Source: Paragonimus skrjabini miyazakii
Lineage: Eukaryota; Platyhelminthes; Trematoda; Plagiorchiida; Troglotrematidae
NCBI GenBank assembly: GCA_014338405.1
Contig: JTDE01000102.1
Coordinates: forward strand, 263,474 to 327,473
Direction of reading: 5' to 3'
Length of the DNA: 64,000 nucleotides
Positions 1-13,200 of the stretch are shown one piece after another; position 1 is the first letter of the stretch; every line of letters begins with the position of its first letter. The notes beneath the pieces are model-generated. The model was not told the DNA's origin and ran no database searches. It was given only the letters and a program-made list of their open reading frames with translations. The position numbers and the translations under genes are program-made.

Positions 1-539
1 CGTTGCGTCTCATCAGGTACATACTGCAGTCTGCGGGTTTATGTGACAAATATCAATGAACAGTATGAAAGTAAACAACAAAATCAACCACATACAAATC
101 AATGCCCATCAATTACCAGGATAATCTGTCACAGATGAGTGTCTTTTTGCACGCAGTGCGGTGACTTTCGTTTGTTAACTGCCACCTCCTTCGGGAATCT
201 GATCGTTAACAGTATAGAACAGGACTAAGAAGTATTTATTTCACGGGATGAGTTTCTCAACAACCACATAGGTATAGGAAGAAGATGTAGTGAGCCAAAT
301 TATTTTTGATGGCTCAGCATCCGTCTAAGTACAATATATTTTCATGTTCATTTCGAAAATTCCCGTTGAACATGATGTTTGCGATGAAATCTTGTCAACC
401 CGTTTAAGTTATAAAGAGAAATAAAATTAAGAACGATTACACGAGAAACTTGGTATTGGTCCAAAATTCACACCATCTCAATTTTGTGTTTGTGGACACC
501 AACTGGGTGATAACTGCCTACATCGATCGGGTGAGTCAG
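1..539. other. Spacer, nothing recognised
   Basis: AT-rich sequence without a supportable gene. It lies beyond the 3' end of the Penelope-like fragment that starts at 540 on the minus strand, so its right part may include that element's 3' tail. Confidence 0.4.
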
Positions 540-1492
540 CTAACGTTCGGGGCAGTTGAAGCGACTAAACAAGGTTTTCTGTTTACAGAAGGTTGGATTA
601 CGTAATCGAATGGCAATGGCCTCGACAGTGACCAACATCCACTGGCGAACGAGTTTTGACCGGTTCGATGGAAATCTGTAGATAACAGTGAACGATCGAT
701 CTATGTTGACCTGATGATCGCTGTCAGCCAGATGACGTACAATGGCACTCGTGACTGATTTTCTGTCACCTGTTCCGATCCATGCTTGATGATGTTCTAT
801 GATTCTTCTGGGCAAGTGCCGAGTCGAACGCCCCACGTAGTCTGCTGAACAATCGCAAACGAACGAGTATATCACCACAGACAAGTTGTGGACCAGCACT
901 TTATCCTTCAGATTTAGAGTAATCGTTGCTGGATCGGTGCATGAAATAATCGGTCCGGCTGCGTTGAACGTTCTCTTAAGCGAACTAGTAAGTCGACGGG
1001 TTGGTGATTCAGTCAACGTATCTCCTTTGTCTGACAGTCGTATGAACATGAGCTTCTTTTCAACTCCTTGGATCTTAACTGATGCTTCAAATGGTTTCAT
1101 ATGTTTGGTCACAAAATTGTCGGGCTAGTCATTCTCTTGTAGAATATGGGTCACAAACTGTAACTCCTGTTCCATTTGTTGAGTAGATCTTTCTGGCTTT
1201 ATCCGCCAAACATTTGACCAGGTTTTGTTTGTATTTTGAGTGGGTGAAACCATAAGAGTCATTGTACTGGCCCGACCAAGTAGTCTTCCGATAAACTGCA
1301 CGTTTCAAACTTCCGTCAGTCCTTCTACTCAAAGAGACGTCCAGGAGATGGAAAGGTCAATTTAATTTCAATTCTAAGGTGAAGCTTACCAGCGGATGTG
1401 CGCGGTTGAAGTCCTTCGAAATATCAACTATGTTAACCGATGAATCTGTGATAGCGAACATGTACTCAACATACCGCCTGCAGAAAACCATT
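540..1492 (-). pseudogene. Penelope-like retroelement fragment (RT end plus GIY-YIG endonuclease), decayed
   Basis: Read on the minus strand, 1492 to about 1333 encodes the end of the reverse transcriptase palm. The motif that should be YVDD reads YVEY, so the catalytic aspartates are lost. A stop lies near 1358. The frame 1332-1129 continues the linker, with the family pattern KTTWSGQY. After one more break, 1112-540 encodes the GIY-YIG endonuclease half: a VIYSFVCDCSADYVGRSTR motif (GIY-YIG core, with YVG for YIG), a later VEAIAIRLRNP segment carrying the expected glutamate, and the end of the protein. The aligned copy at 14257-15696 shows the same order. Penelope-like elements combine an RT with this nuclease. 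This copy is 5'-truncated and has several breaks, so it is not active. Confidence 0.9.
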
Positions 1493-3159
1493 TGATTTAT
1501 AACAGTGCTCAATAGTGTAAGATGTTAATCAATTTAAAGTTATATCACACAGTCGATTGGGCAAAATAAGGTTGATTGCCAATAATAACTATGGTTACGT
1601 AATCTGTTTAGACAGGACATGGACATAAGACAATAATTGGTTTCGCTTTTTTAAGGAAAGGTTTGCAATTTTTAATATAAGGGAGATTATGTAACTGGTG
1701 GTAGCCTCTGAAATTACCGACCAGCGACCTGTGACCAGTCTCGACTGTACACTACGGACCTGCTAGGTCAGACAAAGTGAATCTGTGGGAATAACCTAAT
1801 AGTCAGACTCTATTAAATAGGCAACGGTTGATGACGAGCAGAACTTTGTGAAACTGAGTGTTGGCCGTTACGCATGATACCCTTAAACGTGCTTCCATGC
1901 TTTAGGACCTCACCCTCGCATGCAAACAACGTCTTCATCGGTTCCGCTCTACGTTACATATTCATACGGAATTTTCAACATTCAAGCTTCGTCATTCGCG
2001 AGTCTTCCAAACGATTGGGTGAGGTAAAACCCGTGATTCCAGGACAGTACTTATAGAGCCGCAAAGGCGTTTCTGCGGATTCCAAGGAAGCGGCAATCAA
2101 AAATAGATTTTTTCGATGTTGATGTATGATCTTGTCGTCTGTGGTACGGTTCATTGATAATAGCTTGTGAATGTTAAGCGAAAATGGGTTGCTACCAATA
2201 AAGGGATGGAAACGATCAAGTTCAAGAACAAAGCATGCAAAACTGTTCATTACCTTTCGGCGGGTGAACATTTCTCATGCGAATTTGCCGCAGAACGCCA
2301 CCACAATTGGGACGAGTCAGCCTGTGCATGCATACCGGGTTGTCCTGGCCAGATTAAGTGAATAAGGAGGGCAGTCTCTGACATGTAACTTCTAGGATGA
2401 CTTGATGGATCCTACGCTTTCTCGTTCATAAACGTCCGTCCAGCAGATCTGTGGTGTCCTCGAAAACCGGAGGAGAAAAATGTTCAACTGTCAATCAATG
2501 TATCAGGTCGGTGGTGTTGTCCACAGTTCCTGTCACCAAACAGTTTTCCTCACAGACATAAATTATCCGAAGTAAATACTATGAAAGCGGAGAGAAAAGG
2601 AATTAACCAGCCTACCAACAGCGGACTGGAGTAAGAAGTAGCAGGAGAAACGAAATAAAGATAAGAGCCTAGTGCGTTAGGGCTTTCGTTCAGTATGAAG
2701 CGTTGGATGTATAAATGTTTGTTTAACTCGGATAAGTGGCAGTCATCCGCATACCCCCGAAGGTCGTTAGAGAAAATAACTGCTGCACTTCAGTCGGTTG
2801 AGTAAGTTGAGGAGAAAGTCAAAATGAAGGTTTACATCAAATCCAAGGCAACTGATAATGAAATTCACCCAGGCACTTATCGTTCCTTCTGGTTATGTTT
2901 TGCTCTGCATGACCATAATATAATTCAGAACAGTATTTATGTAATATCAGTGACGAACTCACCAACAATATGTCTTATGTACAAGTAGATGTAATGTAAC
3001 AGTCTCTGTTGTTGGATCTCTTATTGATATGAATGTTATCCAAAACTATATTTCAGTAAGTTTGTGAAATTTTGAACATACAATTCTGAATATCTGAAAA
3101 AGTGTATGAATCATGAACTGCTGATATATACCAACCGAATTGTGGTTGATTTGGAGTGA
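1493..3159. other. Spacer with decayed repeats
   Basis: No gene supported. Short frames at 1874-2365 overlap each other on both strands and match nothing I know. A GGGCTTTCRTTCA-like stretch near 2680 resembles one near 5486 and may be a remnant of a repeat tail. Confidence 0.35.
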
Positions 3160-3335
3160 ACAACATTGATAGCTGATCAAGAGTTCTGCACACGACTAAA
3201 CTTTTACCAAGTCCCTTTCAAAAGGATACACCAGACTCGAGTCTCGCACTTGTTAGAGCTGGTCAGTAGTATATATGCTCGCCACTGCTAGAAGGTTAAT
3301 TCCAATCAAGTTTTCTTGAGACACGTGTTGGCCGC
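3160..3335 (-). repeat. SINE-like repeat copy, old
   Basis: The stretch around 3233-3290 repeats the core seen in the better copies at 17661-18135: a CTCGAGTYTCG block, then TTAGAGCTGGTCAGTAGT and GCCACTGC. Read on the minus strand, GGAATTAACC at the expected place is a worn RNA polymerase III box B. The body is diverged and the ends are approximate. Confidence 0.6.
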
Positions 3336-4394
3336 TACGTCATTAGACACGACTGAAATACTATTTGCGACCGTTGACCTATATTCGATCGAATCAACGT
3401 TGACTTGCAAAACCTGACGAACAATGTTATATACGTTTTGCACAATTGTCTACTTGTATAGTTCGGTGCACGGCGTGCAAAATTTGCACATACATATGTT
3501 AAAGTGCCTACCTGGAATTGGTACATTTGATATTTTACCGATTATAGTGTTTCCCTTCCTGATACTTCGCGCGTTAGATTTGGTTAACTGATAAATATGG
3601 ATGGTGCCATTATCAAGCATCTATTGTTCAACGGTCACCTGGATCAAAATGGCCTTATCGTCAGAAAACATTATATTTACTCCTACTGACTATCGCAATT
3701 TCCATCTGTTCCGTCAGTGATAGTTCATCTAGCTTTTCTTCTCTGAGAAGGTTTACATTTGCTTCAGTAAGATAATGTGTTCTTCCTCTTACTGCGGATT
3801 GCAAAAGCATTCGCAGTTCACGTTGTTCAACGTGTTTATTTCAGTAGGCTTACAGTTCAGCAATAACGTCCGAGAAACTTACAGTCAGTTGATATACACG
3901 CATATGTTTTGACCTCTCACACTCAACTTTGTCAACTGTAAATTCTAAGCCAGAAGTAAAACTTCACCATAAAATGTAACTACTAATCCACTATATGACA
4001 AATATAGCCACAACTTTGCTGACAGTTAATCACTCTGGTCTTTCACTAGATGTAAGGTGCTCTCACAATCGAGTCTCGAAACATTAGCTCATTTTAAGCA
4101 CGGTAGACGATGCTAGACGTAACTCAACATGAGTAACAAATGTTCGATATGACAAACCGTCATTCAGGTTCCCGCGCGCATCCAGAGCTCAGAATCAAAA
4201 CGGAGTGATGATATATGTTAAGGTCATATCTTTAACTTATATCAACTTTGGAAATTCGATCAATTACAACATTAACTCAGTTACTTTGTCAAATAAACAG
4301 CAACTTCTAAGCCTACCAAAGGCGTTATCATTAGAATAGGTTTCAGTTTTTTCGTTGATTACTTGGGCATTTTGGAACATTTTTTGAGTAAGAC
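3336..4394. other. Spacer
   Basis: Nothing supportable as a gene. A weak match to the SINE core (CACAATCGAGTCTCG) occurs near 4067. The rest is AT-rich single-copy-looking sequence. Confidence 0.35.
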
Positions 4395-5233
4395 AAGTGG
4401 ATTGGATATTCTCATGAAGCGCCAGAACAACGGTTGCTTACTGCTGTCTGCCTATCGGAAACACATTTGTACTGGACAGTACCTGAACTTTCACAGTTTT
4501 GTGTCGATCCAGTACAAGAGGGGTCTGGTGAGGACCTTGTTCTATCGCGCAAGAAGAATTTGCTCAAAAGAAACATTGGCCAAAGAGATGTCATTGTTGA
4601 GAAACACGCTGAAAGAAAATGGCTATCCATCGGCATTTGTTGAGAAATTCAGCAAACAGAACAAAAGCCAGTCACCGCGATGGTTCAACAGTTCCCAAAC
4701 TAAGCGTCTATCTCCGTTTGCCATACAAAGGTGATAACATTGCCACTCTGTTGAAAACGCGTCTCACGGCGGCTATGGGACGCACGTTCTATGCAGCCCA
4801 ACTGGTCATGCTGTTCACCACCACCCGAATCCCAACACCACCATTGAAAACACCGCTACCGCTCAACGCCGAATCTTACATCATCTACGAGTTCTCATGT
4901 GAGTGCCGGGCCACTTACATAGGCAGAACGGAGCGGCAGTTACGTCATCGGGTCAACGAACACATTCCAGTTTGGGTTTGCAAAACACTCATGGATACAA
5001 CAATACCGGGCTCAAGTCAGAATGTAACAAGTCACAGGGAATCAGCATCATCGATCGCCCGACACCTGTTGACTTGCCGACCCCAACTGAACCTGGAGAA
5101 GGCGTTTCGGATACGTTACGCAACAAGAAATCGAAGGCTTCTCCGGTTCGCGGAGGCGGTAGCAATTAGCAACTGGAAGCCACCCCTCTGTGTACAGAAA
5201 GACTTGTTCGTCAGTACCAAATTACCCTGGTAA
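4395..5233 (+). pseudogene. Penelope-like retroelement fragment with GIY-YIG endonuclease, one frameshift
   Basis: The frame from about 4395 begins inside the linker behind the RT core. The pattern HICTGQYLNFHSFV matches the TWTGQYTNFHSFV of the copy at 14257-15696. It runs to about 4700, then the reading moves to another frame that stays open to the stop at 5231-5233. The second part holds the endonuclease: YIIYEFSCECRATYIGRTER is a good GIY-YIG motif with the catalytic arginine, and AEAVAISNWKP supplies the later glutamate. The RT active site is absent, so this is a 5'-truncated insertion. Its endonuclease domain is otherwise well preserved. Confidence 0.9.
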
Positions 5234-6634
5234 TTGATGTGTATGGATGTGTGTGAGTGTGCGTGTGTTGGTGTGGTTGTTCACTTTGTTGTTTAGCTTC
5301 ACAGTGCCCACTGAACTTTGCTATATACACCCACAGACCGCAGTATGTACCTAATAAGTTGCGGCGAAGTGTGCTCGAGAGATACATTGTGCAAAAACTG
5401 TTTCTGACTCCTCTGTTCAAATTTGTTACGGGAAAAGATTGCTTCCCATTAAACAAATCCCTGACTACTCGTCAGTAGCCTTTGGGCTTTCATTCAAAGT
5501 ATATGTTATCAGCAGTGTTACTGGATTCCTTGGTGACCGGACCATTTGAATCGACTAGTCAATCAGCATGGTCGAAAACAATTTCACTCATTAACTTCGT
5601 CCTTTCAAACGCAGCAATGCTAGACAGATAAGACGAGATTGTGCGACGCAGGTTCCCTCATCACGATAGTTCCTGTGCGACACTGGACCACAAAATGCTA
5701 CCGAAACATTTGCATGAGGAAACGCTTTGCTAGCTAAATCGGAAACGGTTTGAACAGTAATTCTTTGGAAGTAATCAGTGTACAGTGTTAAACGATGCCG
5801 AGTAATAGAATGCTTCAATAATTTGTGAAGGTCTTCAATTTATAACTGTTTTCTGTCAATTTGTGTGTGAAAGATCTACCGATTTCTTAATTTCTTGTAT
5901 ACATACACATTTTGTAATTTGAGTCTTCACGCCCTAAGTTTACTTGAGAGACCACGTTATAAATAAAATAATCGGAATATGATTAGTTAATGTTAAACGG
6001 CATAGGGACCAGAAGCGATTTGTACTGTTTTGACACCCGAAAGTCACGTGAGTATTGTTTTACTTACTCAACTCCTATATTCGTTGACACAGTCAATGTA
6101 AAACTGTTTGACATTAAAACATTTCACTTTCTAGTGTTTTGTGGGTGTGACATGTCACTGATGCCATGTCAACGTTCTACATTTCATATCGTCAGGGTAA
6201 AATAAAAATAGGTTTTCCTATGTTGACAGTTCGTTATGTGAATTACGTAAAATGATATACACAGTAACGCCTGGTGATTGATTGTTACACATCTCTATAA
6301 ACCAGGTCAATAAGTTGACTCAACTGTGTTGTGTTTGTAACGTACTGGAATATATGAGATGTTAGTTTATCACAACAAATATTCTTTCCTTTCTTATTAA
6401 GTTGCTATGAGAAACACAGTGTTTGAAATCTGAGTTTTGTGCATCATATAAACTTTTCATTTCTGCCCACCATATTAAAATATTTTAGATTTGGTTTGTA
6501 GTATAGTTAACGGGTTATAATGGCACTATTTTTAACAAAAAACAGCTATTTTTCGCTGCTGCTTAAAGTATAATCACGCACTTACGTGCAGACTTTCTCA
6601 TACCATTACTGTTGATAACATTAATTCTCCTTAG
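5234..6634. other. Spacer after the Penelope-like copy
   Basis: Starts with a GT-rich simple stretch (about 5236-5276), which may belong to the element's 3' tail. A 75-codon minus frame at 5591-5818 has no recognisable domain and no splice context. No gene is supported. Confidence 0.35.
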
Positions 6635-6797
6635 AGATGAGTTAGTGAACAGGTTTTCCTGGGTCGTCTTCTATTCATTAAGGCGTGTTTGTCGAATGTG
6701 TACCCCAAACTGTTATCAGAATGTCGTTTGGGCTGGTCTTCGAGCAATTCTGAGTATAGAAATTTGGTTCTACAGACATACTGCCTCTGCAGCAACT
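6635..6797 (+). CDS. Possible exon of the family B GPCR (end of TM1, TM2)
   Basis: A pyrimidine-rich acceptor (ATTCTCCTTAG) precedes 6635, and an open frame of 54 codons follows. Its middle reads FYSLRRVCRMCTPN and then NVVWAGLRAILSI. In family B receptors the first intracellular loop and TM2 follow the pattern R-R-L-x-C-T-x-N-(x)-H-x-N-L-x-x-S-F-x-L-R-A, which this partly matches (CTPN, N, LRA, S). If the exon ends at ACT before GTACAA, it ends in phase 0, as the 10120 exon needs. Against it: the donor is weak, the usual TM2 histidine is not seen, and the loop is about two residues short. It lies upstream of the certain exons and on the same strand. Confidence 0.35.
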
Positions 6798-9700
6798 GTA
6801 CAAAAATGAGAGTTTAAAATGAATGTTCAGTTGCCAGCTGATCACATGGTTTCTATAAGGTTTTTCTATATACTTTTAGTCCGTAATTCATCTGTGTTAT
6901 TGCTGAATGTTCGACATAACCAAGTTTACCAATGGCTGAATGTCCGCTCACCTGTGAACTGAATTAACGAGTTTGCTACTGTAAGAACAGTATGTTCAAA
7001 ATATGTACCAGAACTAAAAGTCCGTCATAAAATTTTCAGGATAACCATTTTCTATTAGTACCTCATGCAGTAACATCAGTTCATTTTTTCTGTCTCTCTT
7101 TAAACTCCTATTACCCGTTTGGCCCACAGCAATTCTATTTCACGTTCTTGATAATGAGTACGTTTCAGTTGCATCTTGCTGCTTCCGCATTGGTCACCTG
7201 ATTGACTATCTCAGACATGACTAAATCGATTTTGTCTAGCTGCTTGCCCCCTCATTATATAATGTGTATGTTAATTTCGCAAAAGTAACAGACGAGATGC
7301 GAACGAAATGTCAATGCGCAAGACATTTTACACGCTATTATTGGCCTTTTTCACATTTAACTCAGAAGACAGTGAATCTGGACTACGCACAACCAAGCAG
7401 CTAACTGAATGTGAGGGATGTAACTAGTATATGTACCCGCGCTGCTAGGAATAAGATCAACAGGCTTTGGGTTACGAAAAGAACCGGATCTTGCGGGTTA
7501 GCAGGACCACAGGAGGTAACAAATACAATGGCTAGGTTTTGTGGGACATTTCAATGCCATATACATGTTAAGTGGTGCAGTAGCTTTCAACACTTGTAGG
7601 CTAAGTGTGTATTAACGACCTAACGTAAAATCATCATTTTTCTTAGAATAAAGATAGAACAACTACAGATTCTTTCGATCCATCCATGATCTTCTAGAAA
7701 AAACGTTGGAGGTTTGTAGATTTATATAGAAATAAGTCTGACGAAAATATTTAGCAACTGAAATGCGTTGCTCGAATAATAACTATCGATTGTCGATTGC
7801 CAGGTAAACGATATGGGCCTATTTATGTAATGACAAACAAATAAGCTATGTAGGTATTTTTCGACAAAAAATCAATGATCGTTCTTATGGATTGTGTATC
7901 GTAGAGTGTAGCAGGAAATTATGCACTGCCCATAAGCTGTCCTGCATTTTTCACAAATGGTATGTAACGGCTGAGCAATACTGTGTATATCTGGTTCACT
8001 GTTTTTATGTAAAGACTGTACCGTGATAAAATGCAAGCTCAAATGTTTACCACTGTCAATCTGTTTCAACGGATTTCCGTTTCAGTTTTCATTTGGCTTC
8101 TGCCGTCATGTAATCATTACTTCAGCTTCCAGTTCGTTCAATTAGTCGTTCGATCGATTTTGTCCACAATATCATTATTACCCTAACTCTGTTGCTAGTT
8201 ACCTTCTCACACTTTGACCCCCACTGTAATGTGCTGATGGATGTCTTGGCAACTTCGTCCACCTCCCTTCATTCAATAAAATATTTCGGTAGGAGTAATT
8301 CCTACAACCGACGTTCACTACTAGATCATACCTATGTGCTGCTAGGTCAGACCGTTCAATGTGGTGTTGTAAAAAGCTATCTTCAGAGGTCCACAATGTT
8401 TCTAATATAATTCGCAAACAGCCATGTTGACATGTCACGTCGTTTAGATGATCTTCTGATAAAACAGCATATTCATCGGAAAATTTAGGTGACAGTCAAA
8501 CAAGTGAGGCAATACTTTCATTAGGAACCGTGTGGTGAAGTAGTGTGACAGGGTAACAGATGAAGTGTGTTTATAAGAGAATGGTAGTTAAACGTATGTG
8601 AAAGATAACCAACTTGATTGTTTGTTTTGTGTTTGGTAAAACACTGAGACAATGATCAACTAGAATCAATTATTTTGCAGCAAAATGCCTACCACTGGTA
8701 TAAACATGACCACTTTTCTATACTAATCTTTACCACCATGGTGTCTCTCAGCCCCTCCAATTCCCAATTATTCCACATTATTTACATGGTCAGCATGCAC
8801 GTTCAAAAAATTTACTCAACATGAAAGTATGTACTCTTTCTAATGAGTTCAGAACACAAGTAATTTAAAGAGAGTCGATCCATAACTACGCTGAATAGGT
8901 ACAGTAACAGAAAGAAAGCTACTGCACGTTCTCGATTGACAATTATTTTGTTGAGATGAAGTTATGACATTTTTCAATATGCCGGTTTGATTAGGTGATT
9001 TCTGCTAGCGTCATCAGAATGAAAAAAAAATTTAAAAGTAAAGGCTTTTTTTTGTTCGGTCAAGTTTGAAGGTTTTTGCAATTTTGTTCTCAAACTGGCT
9101 GATAGGCCGAGTTACCAATGGTTATTTTCTATTCATCCTAATGCTTGCGACTAATAGGTACACTCTGATCACTCTGGGTTGTTCGCCACTGCGCTAAATC
9201 TGTCAACATTTCGTGACTTGGATTTACTCTCCTAGGACAATCTGTTGCGATGCAACTTAACAACGGCTCACTTAAGCGATTATTTTTAGAGCTTAGGTAA
9301 GTTACGCCCGTCTATTTTCACACTTCAAACTCAATTTGTGCTCCAAGTAGTTAGTTTTTCCACTAACCGTCAAATACTCACCTTTAGCGAGAAAGAGGTG
9401 AACGGTAGAATGTACACCCATGAAAACAAAGTGACGTAACTTGCGAAAAGGAAGTATTTATCGATGCCATCGGCAACTGTTCGCACTTCTTCAATGAGGA
9501 GACATTCACGCCGTTAACTGTACAATATATGGTGTATCATGTTTGCTGACTGACACGATATAAAATGTGATTCTCGTATATCATGCCCATTGGTCCGATT
9601 GCGTGTTGACGTTGGTGCCACGGAGCACCGCACGAGTACCATAGACATCATGCAACTATCTGAAGTGAGGCACCAATGAGTGAAAGGATATCAGTCCCAG

Positions 9701-10119
9701 TTTTGCGACATCGAACGTACAAACTTCTGCAGTGGGTTATAAATAACGGGAGTTATGAATGAATGACCTCAAGAGGCTTTCAAATCCGTGATCACAGCTA
9801 TACTTACGATGGTAAAACGGACGAAAGGTGAGTGCATTGACTTCGTACGGTGTAGTTAGTACTTCAGAACGATAGTTTTTCACAAATACCTACTACATTA
9901 GAGTTAACATGTGGTAGAGAATAATTTTCACATGACGGACCTCAAAAGTGGTACCAGTTACTTACATACAAAAGCACTCATATATCCTATATTGATTTTA
10001 GTACGTATTTCCTCAACTTGTAACTAATCACTGTTTTCATTTACACTAACCGCTAGCTGACTGAATCCCTAGTCGACACAATTATTCTGATTTATTTTGA
10101 TTTCTTGTCTCACTGTCAG
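6798..10119 (+). other. Probable intron or 5' spacer of the receptor gene
   Basis: No supportable gene. A short frame ending in a good donor at 9832 (GTGAGT) was checked as a receptor exon, but its phase does not join the exon at 10120. If the exon at 6635-6797 is real, this stretch is a 3.3-kb intron. Confidence 0.35.
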
Positions 10120-10282
10120 AGCTACACGTTGGTGTACAACCTGGTCATCGTACTCTGGGAGTTTGGTCAAACAAGTGTGCTGATCTGGACGTTCGTCGAG
10201 GCTTTACACATACACAAACTAATTGTGGTCACTGTGTTTCCAGGACCTTTTGATCTGAGACCCTACACATTCGCCGCTTGGA
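10120..10282 (+). CDS. Receptor exon: TM3 and second intracellular loop
   Basis: The acceptor CTCACTGTCAG precedes 10120 and the donor GTGAGT follows 10282, leaving one base of a split codon. The 54 codons end FDLRPYTFAAW. WTFVEALHIHKLIVVTVF fits the family B TM3 signature W-x-x-x-E-G-x-Y-L-H, with glutamate and final histidine kept. The cysteine normally 17 residues before the tryptophan is a tyrosine here (LVYNLV), and the exon encodes no cysteine at all. Confidence 0.88.
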
Positions 10283-13200
10283 GTGAGTGTTTTTAGTGTC
10301 ACAAAACACTAGCTTTGGCTGAGTGCGTGCATCTGAGCGCCTTGTACATACACAGGATGTCGCCTTGTAGACTCACCTCTTAAATGTCCTTTTCAATATC
10401 ATTTTTGCACTTATTTTGCCGTCAGCCTTCATTAATCATTATATTTCTAATTGCTACAACGTTGGAAACAATATTAATAGGCTTATTTATGAGTTGATTT
10501 CTGTTGCGTCAATAGACTTCAATCTAGCTTTTGGAAACCAACTAGATACGCCCTCATTTGCTGCGCCATGCCAACTTTGGTGGTTAAATGAACCCTTCGT
10601 TGGTGAACCTTCAACATGTTCTTGGTTTTGATGACATTTAGTACATACTTTTTGGTGAGATTCAATCAGATTGAGAGGGCCGGCTTATTTAACTATCTGA
10701 TCGACCCCATTAGGCATTGGTGGCTTTGGTGATGACACGAAGGCTCTTGAACATTGCGTTAGACGTCTGGTGATGCATTTGATTTAGCAGTACATCGGAT
10801 AAGTAAGACTGGCCTTTCTGTGGAATATTTGTTCTAGAAGGTTGTTGATAATTCAAGTGCATAGGTGTTCACCATGATGAACACTGAAACCACCTGTCCC
10901 GCATGTATATTATCACGTTTAGCGGTGAGAAACCTGAAAGGCTATTTTAAGTGAGTTCCGATGGACTGAGATTCCCTAGAAACACTTGCAGGAAGTTTTA
11001 CAAAAACAGTAGTATACGTTTGGTTTGTGTTATTGTTTAGTTTGGGATCAAATATGTACAATGCAGACTGAGAGAACAGGAGAATTTAATCAGTAAAAGC
11101 GTACCCGGAAATAACCAAAAATACGGTTGCTGAGACATTGGTTGCATGGCCTCCACCTGATGGTGGTCACGTACGTGCCAATTGGGTGCGCACCAACATG
11201 CCTACTTTTACAGATCAGACAACGATCAAGAAACTGCATACACCACAACTACTAATCTCTGTCTGCTTATTTGAGATTTGTCTGGTTTTCTTGTGTACGT
11301 ATTCGTGTGTAGGTCAACGTGGTTGAATCGACTGTCCCTTTAAGCTCCCTTTCTTGTGAATGCCACGTGGTGTCCTATCTATGTTGTAGTCGGTGTCAAT
11401 GTCGCCTTCGCGACCCACCTAGAGACATACTGCTTGTCGATAAGCGAGAAAGAACTGATTTCGGACAGTATCACCAAGATAGCTGAGAATGATAAATAGA
11501 TTCAGGTTTCAGCTGACCTTCAGGTTTTTACAAGTGACTCCTCTAAAGTATCAAATCTGTCAAACTATTTTTCAATAATACAATTTTGACGTTTATTCGT
11601 GACAGTGATGGTTTTCAGCGTGAACTGATTGACGAACCGTGTTCAAAAAGTTAATCCGCTAGATCATTTGGTAGATTCCGTAAGAAACGTATACAAAGAG
11701 GGATAACCTGGTCCAAACATGAAAGTTCGGACCTTCCAACGCGACTTCTTAGCTCAGCTTGTTTTGTACCCACCGCGTCTTGGAGTCATGTCTTAGTTCA
11801 GATTTTTCACACATGAATATCTTCTAAGTTATTCACATTCGAGTGGCTGGGCGGTCTTTGTATTGAGGTAAGCTTCACAGAGGGATGGCATTATCTGTTT
11901 CATTAGTGAACATATTTGTTATTTGTGACAAGTATGTATAAGCAGGTTGGCTGTGACCGGGGAGAAATTTACATAAAAGATATATTGTGTGATTGTCTAC
12001 TAAACTCTCTGTTTTAGTCAATTTAAGGTGACAAATTTTCAGATATCACATTCTTGAACAAAGCATTCCCCATCTATTGTAAATGGTGACCCACACTTAT
12101 CTTCATTTCGGATCAAGTAATGCCAAACTGCATCCACTCGAAGGTTAGACCCTGAAGTGCGATGTCAAGAGTGTCAACTAGTGTAAACTTGGTAACACAT
12201 CTTCCCAAGTATTCGTATCACATCTTCCAATACCGTATCGAGAAAACCCCGGAAGTTCATATTACAGAGATCGTGTAATTGGAGTTCAGCACATTTTGAA
12301 AAATATCAGTAACATTCCGCAAAACTTATACCTGTAAGTGATCGTCAATTTTGACATCAACCTATCGAAATGGTTTTACTGCATCTTCCCCTATATTTTA
12401 GGGTGCCAGCGACCACATACTACTTACTTACTACTTACTACTCACTTACACCCGTATCAATATGCTGTACCAAACATGGGCTGCTCACAATTCTCACTTT
12501 TTAGCAAGTCTCTCAACAAGGACAAATGTCTCCAAATTAGGTCAACGAGGACAGTGGCCTAAACAGTCGTAGAAACAAATATTTAAAACAGTTCGTTCCC
12601 TTCCGAAGTTTGAACAACACCGTTAGGACACGAAAACTGGTAGATGCAAGCATTTCGTATTGACTCATCAGTACCAAATTTACAATAATATGAAACGGTT
12701 TTTTATATCGAACAGTTTAGGGGTGGGTAGGGTGGATAGTCGATTGATGTGTTAGGAAAGGTCACTAAGTCCAAGGCAGGGTCAAGTTCACGAACAGTTG
12801 TTTCTGAACCCACAGGGCCGGCTTCAGTCGATTGATTGCAACAGCTTCAGCAAACCGCAGGAATCTTCAGCTGGGATGACGTAACAAAATTCTGAATGCC
12901 AAGCCGGATCGATCACGTGACCAATGGTCAGGATGTGCCTTGCTACTGCGGACACTGGGTGTTTGCTTGTTTCAACAACATTGCCGTTCTTCGGTAATAC
13001 TGAGTTCTGCGCCCATTTGCCCAAGTGTTCCTTCACTCTGGAAATCAAACACCTCTTCCTATGTAACTTTCTTTGCAGTTACATGTAAATTGGTAGATAC
13101 AGTGTGAGGTGGCACCGACAAGTTGATCTCCTTTGGTTGAAGGCACAGGCAACTTTTGAGTTCGAGGTAGTACACAAAGTTCGGCTGCGTTGAATGCTCG

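Noticed and set aside
1874..2365. Cluster of overlapping short frames on both strands
   Set aside because: No recognisable domain and they conflict with one another; possibly an old unidentified repeat.
9763..9832. Short frame from ATG to a GTGAGT donor 290 nt before the TM3 exon
   Set aside because: Leaves two bases, while the TM3 exon begins on a whole codon; no receptor-like sequence or signal peptide.
12413..12448. ACTTACT-rich stretch resembling a row of splice donors on the minus strand
   Set aside because: Simple microsatellite.
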